DNA of 64,000 nucleotides from Streptococcus mitis 17/34 (GTDB lineage Bacteria; Bacillota; Bacilli; Lactobacillales; Streptococcaceae): NCBI GenBank assembly GCA_000430305.1, contig ASZZ01000011.1, positions 1 to 64,000 of the forward strand, read 5' to 3'. Shown piece by piece: positions 1 to 8,090 of this stretch (position 1 is its first letter; each line of letters starts with the position of its first letter). The notes under the pieces were generated by a model. It saw only the letters and a program-made list of their open reading frames with translations, ran no database searches and was not told where the DNA came from. The position numbers and the translations under genes were made by a program.

Positions 1-10
1 TAAGAAATTA

Positions 11-36
11 AGCTCTCGGACTTCAGAGGGCTTTTT
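11..36 (+). terminator. Intrinsic terminator at left edge
   Basis: The arms AGCTCTC and GAGGGCT pair with one G-T wobble and are followed by five T. It would end a transcript entering from the left. A closely similar hairpin closes the cadD unit at 1028-1054. Confidence 0.6.
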
Positions 37-37
37 A
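22..37 (+). repeat. 16-bp direct repeat flanking the cadD unit
   Basis: The 16 bases TTCAGAGGGCTTTTTA occur here and again at 1040-1055, in the same orientation. Both copies are the 3' half of a terminator. The pair brackets the cadD unit, which could mean that unit was inserted or duplicated at a terminator. Confidence 0.5.
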
Positions 38-114
38 TTGAGGTTTTATCGGTCACAATTTTGGAGACTACAAAAACCTCAAATGGTATCAGCTAATTAC
101 ACCATAAGGGTGCG

Positions 115-145
115 CAGCTACTCGGCTTTTCAAGCCGAGTAGCTG
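115..145. other. Perfect 14-bp hairpin, no T tract
   Basis: CAGCTACTCGGCTT (115-128) is followed by a 3-base loop and its exact reverse complement (132-145). No run of T follows, so it is not a standard terminator. It may be an RNA hairpin, a protein site or the remnant of a mobile element end. No gene is seen in 1-271. Confidence 0.6.
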
Positions 146-181
146 TCTGAAAGCCCCCTCGGAGAGCCCACACTTTACGAA

Positions 182-207
182 GTAAAGTATAGTATGTTAT
201 ACTTTAC
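182..207. promoter_or_regulatory. 10-bp inverted repeat, candidate operator
   Basis: GTAAAGTATA (182-191) and its exact reverse complement TATACTTTAC (198-207) are separated by 6 bases. It lies 64 bases before a small ORF and about 170 bases before cadD, so it is placed like the operator and promoter of this unit. No matching regulator gene is in the window. Confidence 0.5.
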
Positions 208-271
208 ATGGAAGTAGTCACCGAATTCCAGTTAGAAATTACTTTGTAACTACATTTTGAGGAGGAGTAAA

Positions 272-346
272 ATGCTTTCCTACGTTCGACATTACCCACT
301 AGCGATAGCTAAATTAATGTGTCTGTGCTTCCCTAAAATCTGCTGA
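272..346 (+). CDS. Possible 24-residue peptide upstream of cadD
   Basis: An ATG at 272 follows a very strong Shine-Dalgarno (GAGGAGGAG, 259-267) and opens 24 codons ending in TGA. The product starts MLSYVRHYPLAIAK and ends in a Cys-rich tail (CLCFPKIC). It ends 30 bases before cadD. I do not recognise it. It could be a leader peptide, with the cysteines suggesting metal contact, or the remnant of a longer gene. The support is the ribosome-binding site and position only. Confidence 0.3.
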   Translation: MLSYVRHYPLAIAKLMCLCFPKIC

Positions 347-376
347 TTTATTACTGACTAATACAGGAGTTTTTTT

Positions 377-987
377 ATGGCACAGACAATCATATCTGCT
401 ATTGGTGTTTATATTTCCACCAGTATCGATTATTTAATTATTTTAATTATTTTATTTGCACAGCTATCACAGAATAAACAAAAATGGCATATTTATGCGG
501 CGCAATATCTAGGCACAGGCTTACTTGTAGGGGCGAGTTTAGTTGCTGCTTATGTCGTTAATTTCGTGCCTGAAGAATGGATGGTTGGATTGCTTGGTTT
601 AATCCCTATCTATTTAGGGATTCGCTTTGCAATTGTTGGAGAAGGTGAGGAAGAAGAGGAAGAAATTATTGAAAGATTAGAACAAAGCAAGGCAAATCAA
701 CTGTTTTGGACAGTTACATTGCTGACAATTGCGTCTGGCGGAGATAATTTAGGTATCTATATACCTTATTTTGCTTCGTTAGATTGGTCACAGACCTCGT
801 GGCCTTGCTTGTGTTTGTAATCGGCATAATTATCTTATGCGAGATTAGTCGGATGTTATCCTCTATTCCGTTAATATTCGAGACAATTGAAAAATACGAG
901 CGAATCATTGTGCCCTTAGTATTCATTCTACTTGGACTATACATCATGTATGAAAATGGCACGATAGAGACTTTTCTGACCGTGTAG
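377..987 (+). pseudogene. cadD: CadD-type cadmium resistance transporter, frameshifted
   Basis: The product would be a multi-spanning membrane protein of the CadD family, which gives cadmium resistance by export or sequestration. The N-terminal part reads cleanly through PYFASLD, and the rest (LVTDLVALLVF to the end at 987) is in another frame. The join is at 784-785, where GATTGG stands for an expected GATTTGG, so one T is missing. The repaired protein is 203 residues, the usual size. A CadC/CadX repressor gene is absent. AGGAG at 365-369 precedes the ATG. As written the protein stops after 147 residues and loses its last membrane segments. This could be a real null allele or a sequencing error. 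Confidence 0.8.
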
Positions 988-1027
988 ATTTTTTTGTTTC
1001 ACTAGGATTTTAGCCCGAGCTCAAATC

Positions 1028-1054
1028 AGCTCTCTGATTTTCAGAGGGCTTTTT
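1028..1054 (+). terminator. Terminator of cadD
   Basis: AGCTCTCTGA, a TTT loop and TCAGAGGGCT form a 10-bp stem with one wobble pair, followed by TTTTT. Confidence 0.8.
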
Positions 1055-1144
1055 ACGTTGTCACCTTACCTCGATATACTCAAGTATTATCTTTACTTAC
1101 GGTTCCTAGCACTATAAAACCAACTATATTCATTTGTTCTCATC

Positions 1145-1173
1145 TTGTTCCATTGTTGAAAATATGGTATACT
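1145..1173 (+). promoter_or_regulatory. Promoter of the iron-type ABC operon
   Basis: TTGTTC (1145-1150) and TATACT (1168-1173) are separated by 17 bases. Downstream, at 1183-1197, AATTTTCTAAATTTT matches the CodY box AATTTTCWGAAAATT at 12 of 15 positions; this is weak and only a hint of CodY control. Confidence 0.6.
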
Positions 1174-1222
1174 TTTCATGAGAATTTTCTAAATTTTTAA
1201 GATTCTATCAAAGGAGGTTTGC

Positions 1223-2267
1223 ATGCTTTCCAAATTTTCTGGAAGCCGACAAGACCTGCAATTTGTGTTACTTTTAGGTATTTTGCTAGGTATTTTAGGG
1301 ATTTCTCTCTTTCTAGCAGTTTCAATGGGATCTGTTGCGATTGATCTAGGAGATACCTATCGGATTGTTTTGAGCAGGTTGGGATTTCCTCTTGAGATAG
1401 GAGAGGTTTCCAAGTCTACTCTTGCCATTGTATGGAACATGAGATTCCCCCGAGTATTGTTAGGTTTGATAGTGGGGGCTGGTCTTTCTATGTGTGGTAG
1501 CGTGATGCAGTCTACAGTGAACAATCCCATCGCAGAGCCTTATGTCTTAGGAATATCTGCGGGTGCAACTCTAGGGGCAACCTTGAGCATCATTCTTGGT
1601 TTAAAAGTGATGATTAGCCTTGGAGCTTTTCTTGGCGCTACTTTGGCAACAATTGCTGTCCTCATCATTGCCTCTATGCAGGGAAGGATGACGACTTCTA
1701 GTCTAATCTTATCGGGAACGGTGGTCAACGCTCTCTTTCTGGCTTTTTCCAACTTTATTATCTCAGTTGGAGCTAATGCGGATAGTGTGATGACCATTAA
1801 GTTTTGGACCATGGGCTCGCTCGCTGGGACTTCCTGGTCTGACTTGGTCCTGCCAACTATAGTGGTAGGAATAGCCTTTCTATTTTTCTCTACCCAGTAT
1901 CGTGTTTTCAATGCGATGATGATGGGAGATGAGGCTGCTTTAACTTTGGGGATTCCCTTACGCTTTTATTGGTATCTTTATGTGACCATGGTGGCTGTGC
2001 TAACAGCAGTCTTAGTGGCAACCTGTGGAATTATTGGATTTGTTGGTCTAATTACTCCTCACTTAGCTCGAGGCTTAGTAGGAACGAATTACAGGAGACT
2101 TTTTCCTGTTGCGACTTTACTAGGTGCCTTTTCGTTATCTGGCAGATGTACTCTCTCGTGTCATTATTCAAAATGCTGAGCTGCCAATTGGTATTTTCAC
2201 GGCCTTAGTAGGTGCTCCCTTCTTTATCTACATTGTTGGAGGTAGGCGAAGGGAGGTGAAGGGCTGA
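1223..2267 (+). pseudogene. FecCD-family iron/siderophore ABC permease, frameshifted near the C-terminus
   Basis: This is an inner permease of the BtuC/FecCD family, with around ten hydrophobic segments, GLSMCGSVMQ near residue 90 and the conserved NPIAEPYVLGISAGA stretch. It would import ferric siderophore, haem or a similar chelate with the next two genes. The frame breaks at about 2138-2143. As written it reads [10 protein letters not shown] and stops at 2179, while the expected ending ([17 protein letters not shown] to [10 protein letters not shown]) lies in another frame and stops at 2267. The break is net +1, either one extra base or two lost bases. The repaired length is about 347 residues, normal for the family. 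The ATPase starts one base after the repaired stop, which supports the repair. Confidence 0.85.
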
Positions 2268-2268
2268 T

Positions 2269-3024
2269 ATGGACTTGATGTGTCAGGATGTCCACTTTGG
2301 ACCAGGAGAGAAAAAAATCCTCAAAGGAGTTTCTCTTAGGGTTGAGGGGCATCAATTCCACACGATACTAGGACCAAATGGAAGTGGAAAAACCAGCCTG
2401 CTTAAACTCCTCTATCGTCAGGAAAAGGCAGATAAAGGCTTGATAAGCCTAGATGGAAAGCCACTGGAGCATTGGTCACTCAAAGAAACAGCCAAGCAAA
2501 TGGCGGTCGTCACCCAGTTTAACCAGCTGCAGTTTGATTGTACAGTTGAGGAAATCGTCTTGCTGGGTAGAACTCCCCATCTCTCTTTTCTACAAAAGGA
2601 AAGGGAAAGGGATTATGCGCTCGTTCAAGATGCTCTTGTCAAGGTAGATATGCTCGAGAAGAAAACTCGTCTCTATTCGTCTCTGTCAGGGGGAGAGAAA
2701 CAGCGAGTCTTATTAGCCCGTGCCTTGGCGCAAGAACCGACTCTCTTGCTCCTGGACGAACCAACCAATCACCTGGATATCAAGTATCAGCTAGACTTGT
2801 TGGCCATTGTGAAGGAGCTCAAGGTCAATGTTCTAGCTGTCCTGCATGATATTCAACTTGCTTGTCGCTATTCGGATTATCTCTATCTGATGAAAGAGGG
2901 AGAAATCCTTTACCAAGGGACTCCAAAGGAGACCATCACCCCTGAGTCATTGCAAACTGTATATGGAGTTCAAAGTCAGGTTACTTGGACCGAGGATCAG
3001 CAAGCCATGATTCACTATTTATAA
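2269..3024 (+). CDS. ABC transporter ATPase, FecE/FepC type
   Basis: This 251-residue ATPase drives the iron-chelate importer. The Walker A motif GPNGSGKTS is near residue 36, the signature SLSGGEKQR near residue 140, and Walker B LLLLDEPTNHLD near residue 160, followed by the switch histidine in AVLHD. The ATG lies one base after the repaired permease stop, with GGGAGGTGAAG as ribosome-binding site, so the genes are translationally coupled. It has the usual size and no visible defect. The substrate cannot be told from the ATPase. Confidence 0.93.
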   Translation: MDLMCQDVHFGPGEKKILKGVSLRVEGHQFHTILGPNGSGKTSLLKLLYRQEKADKGLISLDGKPLEHWSLKETAKQMAVVTQFNQLQFDCTVEEIVLLGRTPHLSFLQKERERDYALVQDALVKVDMLEKKTRLYSSLSGGEKQRVLLARALAQEPTLLLLDEPTNHLDIKYQLDLLAIVKELKVNVLAVLHDIQLACRYSDYLYLMKEGEILYQGTPKETITPESLQTVYGVQSQVTWTEDQQAMIHYL

Positions 3025-3043
3025 GAATGAAAAGGAAAATAAG

Positions 3044-4054
3044 ATGAAAAAAATACTAAGCATTTTACTCGTAACAGTAGCTACCCTAACCATGGCAGCT
3101 TGTGGTAATACTACTACAGAAAAAGCTACCACACAATCTAGTACAGAAACAAGTCAAAAGGCCAGCGCAGAGACGACTTATCCGTTAACGATCAAAACCT
3201 ATGATGCTAAGGGAAATGAAGTCGAACAAGTCTTTGACAAGGCACCTGAAAAAGTGATCACCAACAATCTTTCAACCACTGAAATCTTATTGGAGTTAGG
3301 TTTGAAGGATAAAATTGTTGGCATGCTCAATCCAGATAATGCTGTGACGGACAAATACAAGGACGCGATTGCGACTATTCCTCAAATTGGGGATAAAAAA
3401 ACAGTGTCACAAGAGACAGTCCTTTCTTATGAGCCAGACGCTGTGATGGGGCGAAACATGATGTTTTCTGAAAAATCTTTGAGGACAGTTAGCACTTGGA
3501 ATGAAAACAAAATCCCAGTCTATACACAAAAAGCTTCTCTCTCAACGATTCAGCAAGATTTGGGGAATATTGTAGAAGATGTTAAAAATCTTGGAATGAT
3601 TTTCAATGTTCAGGACAAGGCTAATGAATACGCAGCTCAATTACAAGCTAAAATTGACGCTGTTAAGAAAGCAAATCCAGCAAGCCAAGGTGAAAAGAAA
3701 AAGGCTTTGATTATGGTTGCTTATAATGATCAAACCTTCGGTGCCTACAAGTCTGCCTTGCAAGAAAGTTTGCTGAACCAACTTGGCTATACAAACGTTG
3801 CTACGGGGACATCAGGCTTGACCTTGGAAAATCTCGTGTCAATGGATCCTGAATTGATTATCTATGTAACCAGCGACCGCAATAAAAAATTGGATGAAAA
3901 AGCAGTAGAGTTGATGAAGGCAAATGCTGTTTTGGAAAGCGTTCCTGCTATTAAGAATCAAAAAATCATGACCATCTCTTATGATGAGTTGATGGACTAT
4001 GGTCCAGCAGTGATTGATTCCCTTGAGAAAATCAATGACTTTATCAATAAATAA
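3044..4054 (+). CDS. Iron-type ABC transporter substrate-binding lipoprotein
   Basis: The protein is 336 residues long. A lipobox (MAACG) puts the lipidated cysteine at residue 20, after a short signal peptide, followed by a Thr/Ser-rich linker. The rest is a class III periplasmic-binding fold (FepB/BtuF type): the PEKVITNN strand, LGLKDKIVGM, then a helical backbone and the second lobe with ENLVSMDPELIIYV. It would capture the ligand on the outer face of the membrane and hand it to the permease. It sits 19 bases after the ATPase. The ligand may be ferric siderophore or haem; the esterase next door favours a catechol siderophore, but that is inference. Confidence 0.9.
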   Translation: MKKILSILLVTVATLTMAACGNTTTEKATTQSSTETSQKASAETTYPLTIKTYDAKGNEVEQVFDKAPEKVITNNLSTTEILLELGLKDKIVGMLNPDNAVTDKYKDAIATIPQIGDKKTVSQETVLSYEPDAVMGRNMMFSEKSLRTVSTWNENKIPVYTQKASLSTIQQDLGNIVEDVKNLGMIFNVQDKANEYAAQLQAKIDAVKKANPASQGEKKKALIMVAYNDQTFGAYKSALQESLLNQLGYTNVATGTSGLTLENLVSMDPELIIYVTSDRNKKLDEKAVELMKANAVLESVPAIKNQKIMTISYDELMDYGPAVIDSLEKINDFINK

Positions 4055-4727
4055 TGAGTTTGATTGGGAAGGAATCCAAGTTAAGGTCTGCCTTCCTTCG
4101 ACCTATGATCCCAATCAAACCTATCCAGCGATTCTCTTGAATGATGGAAACTTGGATTTCCTATCATCCCTGTCCGATTCTGTGATTTTAGTGGGCTTGA
4201 CCTCTAAAAATCGCCTAGACGACTACACGCCCTGGAAGGCAGCTGCTCTGAGAGAGGGGACTCCAGATTTTGGCGGTCAGGCAACTGCCTATCATGATCA
4301 TTTATTTGGAGGTCTTTTAGATAAGCTGCAGTCGCTTTATCGCCTGGACGAAACTCGCCTTGCTTATGGAGGGTATTCACTAGGTGGTTTGGCGGCAGTC
4401 TACAGTCTTTTCAGTTTTGACAAGGTTTCCTGTGTCTTTTCCATCTGCGGTTCCTTTTGGTATCCTGATTTTGTGACTTACTGCAAGGCAGATACAGTGA
4501 AAAATCTAGACTGTTTGCTGTATTTACAGAACGGTCAAACAGAAGGAGCTCATCATAGCAATCGCTTGGCTCAAGCACCCGCCTATGCTGAGCAGACCCA
4601 TACCGGTCTTCAGAAATGCTATCCGAACGGTCAGTTTGTCTTTGATCCCTATGGACACCACGAACAAGTGTATGAGCGATTTCTCGCCTTTTCTAGCTGG
4701 TTGGCCCAAAAATGGAAAATCAAATAA
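4035..4727 (+). CDS. Alpha/beta-hydrolase, esterase-D / siderophore-esterase type
   Basis: This is a PF00756-like serine esterase. The nucleophile elbow is GGYSLGG and the catalytic His is likely in DPYGHHEQ near the end. IroE- and Fes-type relatives cut ferric siderophore esters after import, and the gene's place as fourth member of the importer operon suits that role, which I infer. The protein has no signal peptide, so it acts in the cytosol. The start is unclear: ATG 4035 overlaps the lipoprotein gene by 20 bases, ATG 4014 is an alternative, and a tempting ATG at 4054 (overlapping the preceding TAA) is out of frame. Confidence 0.75.
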   Translation: MTLSINNEFDWEGIQVKVCLPSTYDPNQTYPAILLNDGNLDFLSSLSDSVILVGLTSKNRLDDYTPWKAAALREGTPDFGGQATAYHDHLFGGLLDKLQSLYRLDETRLAYGGYSLGGLAAVYSLFSFDKVSCVFSICGSFWYPDFVTYCKADTVKNLDCLLYLQNGQTEGAHHSNRLAQAPAYAEQTHTGLQKCYPNGQFVFDPYGHHEQVYERFLAFSSWLAQKWKIK

Positions 4728-4734
4728 AAGAATT

Positions 4735-4771
4735 ATCCCTTGGCTTTTGCCAAGGGATTGTTGTATTTTTT
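4735..4771 (+). terminator. Terminator of the ABC operon
   Basis: ATCCCTTGGC and its exact complement GCCAAGGGAT enclose a TTTT loop. A T-rich stretch follows, ending in six T. Confidence 0.85.
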
Positions 4772-5519
4772 AACCAAGAGCCTCTCTTTTCTTATCTGGA
4801 TTCCAGACGAAGCTTGCGATAAAGCTAAAGATGATGGTTAGGATAGCGAGGATAATGGCAAGGATAAGGGCAGGGATGCGGATAAACCACCAGAGTGGGT
4901 TTGGTTTTTTATCGTTGTGCCATTGTTTGGTTTCTTGGTCCAGACGTTGGAATTCTGTTTGGATACGATTGGCGACTGTTTCAATGCCTTCATCATTCAT
5001 TTTCTTGATATCTGAAATATCGATTGGATTTCCAAAGTTCATATCGACACGTTCACGGCTAACCAAGCCCTTCAAGGTCATGGGACCTGTGTAGGTAACC
5101 GGCATGATACGGACCTTGGCCATTTTGGCAATCAGTGCTACGCCACCCTTGACATCGTTTGAGTGACGGCTTCCACTTGGAAACATGATGAGAGAGCGGT
5201 CACTTTTTTTGAGGACATTGATAGGGTATTTGATAGCAGAAGCACTCGGATTTTCTCGGTCGATAGGAAAGGCACCACACATACGAATCCACCAACCAAA
5301 GATACGGTTGGTAAAGAGTTCTTTTTTGGCCATAAAGATAAATTGTTTTGGCTTGGTCGCAAAGGCCATATAAACAGGATCCCACCAGGTGCGGTGAGGC
5401 GCAACCAGGATATAATTTTCATCTTGATTAGGAATTTTATCAGTATTATGATAGTGGGCATTGCCATTGATGGACCATAGGAGCAATACAACCAATCCGC
5501 GTAAATAAGTATAAAACAT
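4770..5519 (-). CDS. plsC: 1-acyl-sn-glycerol-3-phosphate acyltransferase family (PlsC-like)
   Basis: This membrane-bound acyltransferase would transfer a fatty acyl chain to lysophosphatidic acid or a similar acceptor. Motif I is HRTWWD (HX4D), motif III is FPSGSR. A hydrophobic stretch lies at the N-terminus and another near the C-terminus (LILAIILAILTIIFSF), so both ends are likely in the membrane. The start at 5519 is fixed by AAGGAGATCG before the ATG; upstream in-frame codons overlap the promoter. It converges on the esterase gene. Streptococci often carry more than one PlsC paralogue, and this may not be the main one. Confidence 0.85.
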   Translation of the reverse strand: MFYTYLRGLVVLLLWSINGNAHYHNTDKIPNQDENYILVAPHRTWWDPVYMAFATKPKQFIFMAKKELFTNRIFGWWIRMCGAFPIDRENPSASAIKYPINVLKKSDRSLIMFPSGSRHSNDVKGGVALIAKMAKVRIMPVTYTGPMTLKGLVSRERVDMNFGNPIDISDIKKMNDEGIETVANRIQTEFQRLDQETKQWHNDKKPNPLWWFIRIPALILAIILAILTIIFSFIASFVWNPDKKREALG

Positions 5520-5549
5520 GCGATCTCCTTCGATTGTTTTCTTGTTATT

Positions 5550-5579
5550 ATTATACCTTATCAAAGAAGGGCTGGCAAA
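5550..5579 (-). promoter_or_regulatory. Promoter of the plsC-like gene
   Basis: On the minus strand TTTGCC (5579-5574) and TATAAT (5555-5550) are 18 bases apart, about 30 bases before the start codon. Confidence 0.5.
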
Positions 5580-5636
5580 CTTTTTCCCTTGACTAGGTGC
5601 ATATTTGGGATGAGATTAGAATTCTTTTAGAAAAAA

Positions 5637-5652
5637 TGATATGATAGAATTT
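5637..5652 (+). promoter_or_regulatory. Extended -10 giving a probably leaderless mRNA
   Basis: TGA-TATGAT (5637-5645) is followed by only seven bases before ATG 5653. There is no Shine-Dalgarno. The expected transcription start coincides with the start codon. Confidence 0.55.
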
Positions 5653-7989
5653 ATGGATAAAAATAAGATTATGGGATTAACCCAAAGAGAAGTCAAGGAA
5701 AGACAGGCTAAGGGCTTGGTCAATGATTTTACCGCTTCGGCCAGCACTAGCACTTGGCAAATCGTTAAACGAAATGTCTTTACCCTTTTTAACGCTTTGA
5801 ACTTTGTCATTGCTTTGGCACTTGCCTTCGTGCAGGCTTGGAGCAATCTGGTCTTCTTTGCTGTTATCTGCTTTAACGCCTTTTCTGGTATTGTGACCGA
5901 GCTGCGGGCTAAACACATGGTCGATAAGCTCAATCTCATGACCAAGGAAAAGGTCAAGACTATTCGTGATGGCCAAGAAGTGGCTCTGAATCCTGAAGAA
6001 TTGGTTTTAGGAGACGTCATTCGTTTGTCTGCTGGGGAGCAGATTCCTAGTGATGCCTTGGTTCTGGAAGGATTTGCGGAAGTCAATGAAGCCATGTTGA
6101 CGGGAGAAAGTGATTTGGTGCAAAAGGAAGTGGATGCCTTGCTTTTGTCCGGAAGTTTCTTAGCAAGTGGGTCAGTTTTGGCTCAAGTCCACCATGTCGG
6201 GGCTGACAACTATGCTGCCAAACTCATGCTGGAAGCCAAGACCGTTAAACCCATCAACTCACGTATCATGAAATCGCTGGACAGGTTAGCTGGTTTTACT
6301 GGGAAGATTATCATTCCTTTTGGTCTGGCTCTCTTGTTAGAAGCTTTGCTTTTAAAAGGCCTACCTCTTAAGTCATCCGTTGTAAATTCATCGACAGCCC
6401 TTTTGGGAATGTTGCCTAAGGGAATTGCCCTTTTGACCATTACTTCACTCTTGACTGCGGTGATTAAGCTGGGCTTGAAAAAGGTCTTGGTACAGGAGAT
6501 GTACTCTGTTGAGACCTTGGCGCGCGTGGATATGCTCTGTCTGGACAAGACGGGTACCATCACCCAAGGAAAGATGCAGGTGGAGGCTGTTATTCCGATA
6601 ACTCAAGCTTATGGTGATGAGGCTATTGCCAGCATCCTGACCAGCTATATGGCCCATAGTGAGGATAAAAATCCAACAGCTCAAGCCATTCGCCAGCGTT
6701 TCCAAGGTCAGGTAGCCTACCCTATGATCTCTAATCTTCCTTTCTCAAGCGACCGCAAGTGGGGGGCCATGGAATTGGAAGGTCTGGGGACAGTTTTCTT
6801 AGGTGCGCCTGAGATGTTGCTGGACTCTGAAGTTCCAGAAGCCAGAGAGGCCTTGGAGAGAGGGTCACGTGTCTTGGTCTTAGCTCTCAGTCAGGAGAAA
6901 TTAGACCATCACAAACCACAGAAACCTTCTGATATTCAGGCTCTGGCCTTGCTGGAAATCTTGGACCCCATTCGAGAGGGAGCAGCAGAGACGCTGGACT
7001 ATCTGCGTTCTCAGGAAGTGGGGCTCAAGATTATCTCTGGTGACAATCCGGTTACAGTTTCCAGTATTGCCCAGAAGGCTGGTTTTGCAGACTATCACAG
7101 TTATGTAGATTGCTCAAAAATCACGGATGAGGAATTGACTGCCATGGCTGAGGAAACCGCTATTTTCGGTCGTGTTTCCCCTCATCAAAAGAAACTCATC
7201 ATCCAAACGCTGAAAAAAGCAGGGCATACAACAGCTATGACAGGGGACGGAGTCAATGATATCCTGGCTCTTCGTGAGGCGGATTGTTCTATCGTGATGG
7301 CGGAAGGGGATCCTGCTACTCGTCAGATTGCTAATCTGGTTCTTTTGAACTCGGACTTCAATGATGTTCCTGAGATTCTCTTTGAAGGTCGTCGCGTGGT
7401 CAATAACATCGCCCACATCGCACCGATTTTCTTGATAAAGACCATCTATTCTTTCTTGCTCGCAGTTATCTGTATCGCCAGTGCTCTTCTGGGACGGTCT
7501 GAATGGATCTTGATTTTCCCCTTCATTCCGATCCAGATTACCATGATTGACCAGTTTGTGGAAGGTTTCCCGCCATTCGTTCTGACTTTTGAGCGAAATA
7601 TCAAGCCTGTTGAGCCAAATTTCCTTAGAAGGTCCATGCTTCGTGCCCTACCAAGCGCTCTCATGGTCGTCTTCAGCGTTCTTTTCGTGAAAATCTTTGG
7701 AACGAGTCAAGGTTGGTCTGAGTTAGAAATCTCAACCCTCCTCTATTACCTACTTGGGTCTATCGGTTTCTTATCCGTATTTAGAGCCTGCCTGCCATTT
7801 ACCCTCTGGAGAGCCCTCTTGATTGTTTGGTCAGTAGGAGGCTTCCTAGCTACAGCTCTCTTCCCAAGAATCCAAAAACTGCTTGAAATTTCGACATTAA
7901 CAGGACAAACACTACCTGTTTATGGTGTCATGATGTTGGTCTTTACCGTGATTTTCATCCTGACTAGTCGCTATCAAGCCAGAAAATAA
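5653..7989 (+). CDS. P-type cation-transporting ATPase (SP_1623-like)
   Basis: This 778-residue E1-E2 ATPase pumps a cation across the membrane. It has the actuator motif LTGES, the phosphorylation loop LDKTGT (Asp about residue 298) and the hinge GDGVND. About six C-terminal hydrophobic segments follow. In M4, where calcium and magnesium pumps have PEGL, this protein has MLPKGI, so the ion cannot be guessed from that motif. No N-terminal heavy-metal CxxC domain is present. ATG 5653 is preferred because it follows the extended -10 by seven bases; ATG 5641 lies inside the -10. Confidence 0.88.
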   Translation: MDKNKIMGLTQREVKERQAKGLVNDFTASASTSTWQIVKRNVFTLFNALNFVIALALAFVQAWSNLVFFAVICFNAFSGIVTELRAKHMVDKLNLMTKEKVKTIRDGQEVALNPEELVLGDVIRLSAGEQIPSDALVLEGFAEVNEAMLTGESDLVQKEVDALLLSGSFLASGSVLAQVHHVGADNYAAKLMLEAKTVKPINSRIMKSLDRLAGFTGKIIIPFGLALLLEALLLKGLPLKSSVVNSSTALLGMLPKGIALLTITSLLTAVIKLGLKKVLVQEMYSVETLARVDMLCLDKTGTITQGKMQVEAVIPITQAYGDEAIASILTSYMAHSEDKNPTAQAIRQRFQGQVAYPMISNLPFSSDRKWGAMELEGLGTVFLGAPEMLLDSEVPEAREALERGSRVLVLALSQEKLDHHKPQKPSDIQALALLEILDPIREGAAETLDYLRSQEVGLKIISGDNPVTVSSIAQKAGFADYHSYVDCSKITDEELTAMAEETAIFGRVSPHQKKLIIQTLKKAGHTTAMTGDGVNDILALREADCSIVMAEGDPATRQIANLVLLNSDFNDVPEILFEGRRVVNNIAHIAPIFLIKTIYSFLLAVICIASALLGRSEWILIFPFIPIQITMIDQFVEGFPPFVLTFERNIKPVEPNFLRRSMLRALPSALMVVFSVLFVKIFGTSQGWSELEISTLLYYLLGSIGFLSVFRACLPFTLWRALLIVWSVGGFLATALFPRIQKLLEISTLTGQTLPVYGVMMLVFTVIFILTSRYQARK

Positions 7990-7995
7990 AGAAAG

Positions 7996-8023
7996 ACTGC
8001 AATCTGTGGATTGCGGTTTTTTT
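7996..8023 (+). terminator. Terminator of the P-type ATPase gene
   Basis: ACTGCAATC, a TGTG loop and GATTGCGGT form a 9-bp stem with one wobble, followed by seven T. Confidence 0.85.
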
Positions 8024-8033
8024 AGGTACAAGA

Positions 8034-8057
8034 TTGCTAGCTGAAATGTGGTATAAT
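8034..8057 (+). promoter_or_regulatory. Extended -10 promoter of trmK
   Basis: TG-G-TATAAT (8049-8057) lies 33 bases before the trmK ATG. A TTGCTA at 8034-8039 is too close (12 bases) to be a good -35, so recognition probably rests on the extended -10. Confidence 0.55.
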
Positions 8058-8090
8058 AAGAGGTAACAGAGTTTTGGAAAGAGAGAGAAG

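Noticed and set aside
4054-4140. ATG overlapping the lipoprotein stop as the esterase start
   Set aside because: It is out of frame with the esterase and reaches a stop after about 29 codons.
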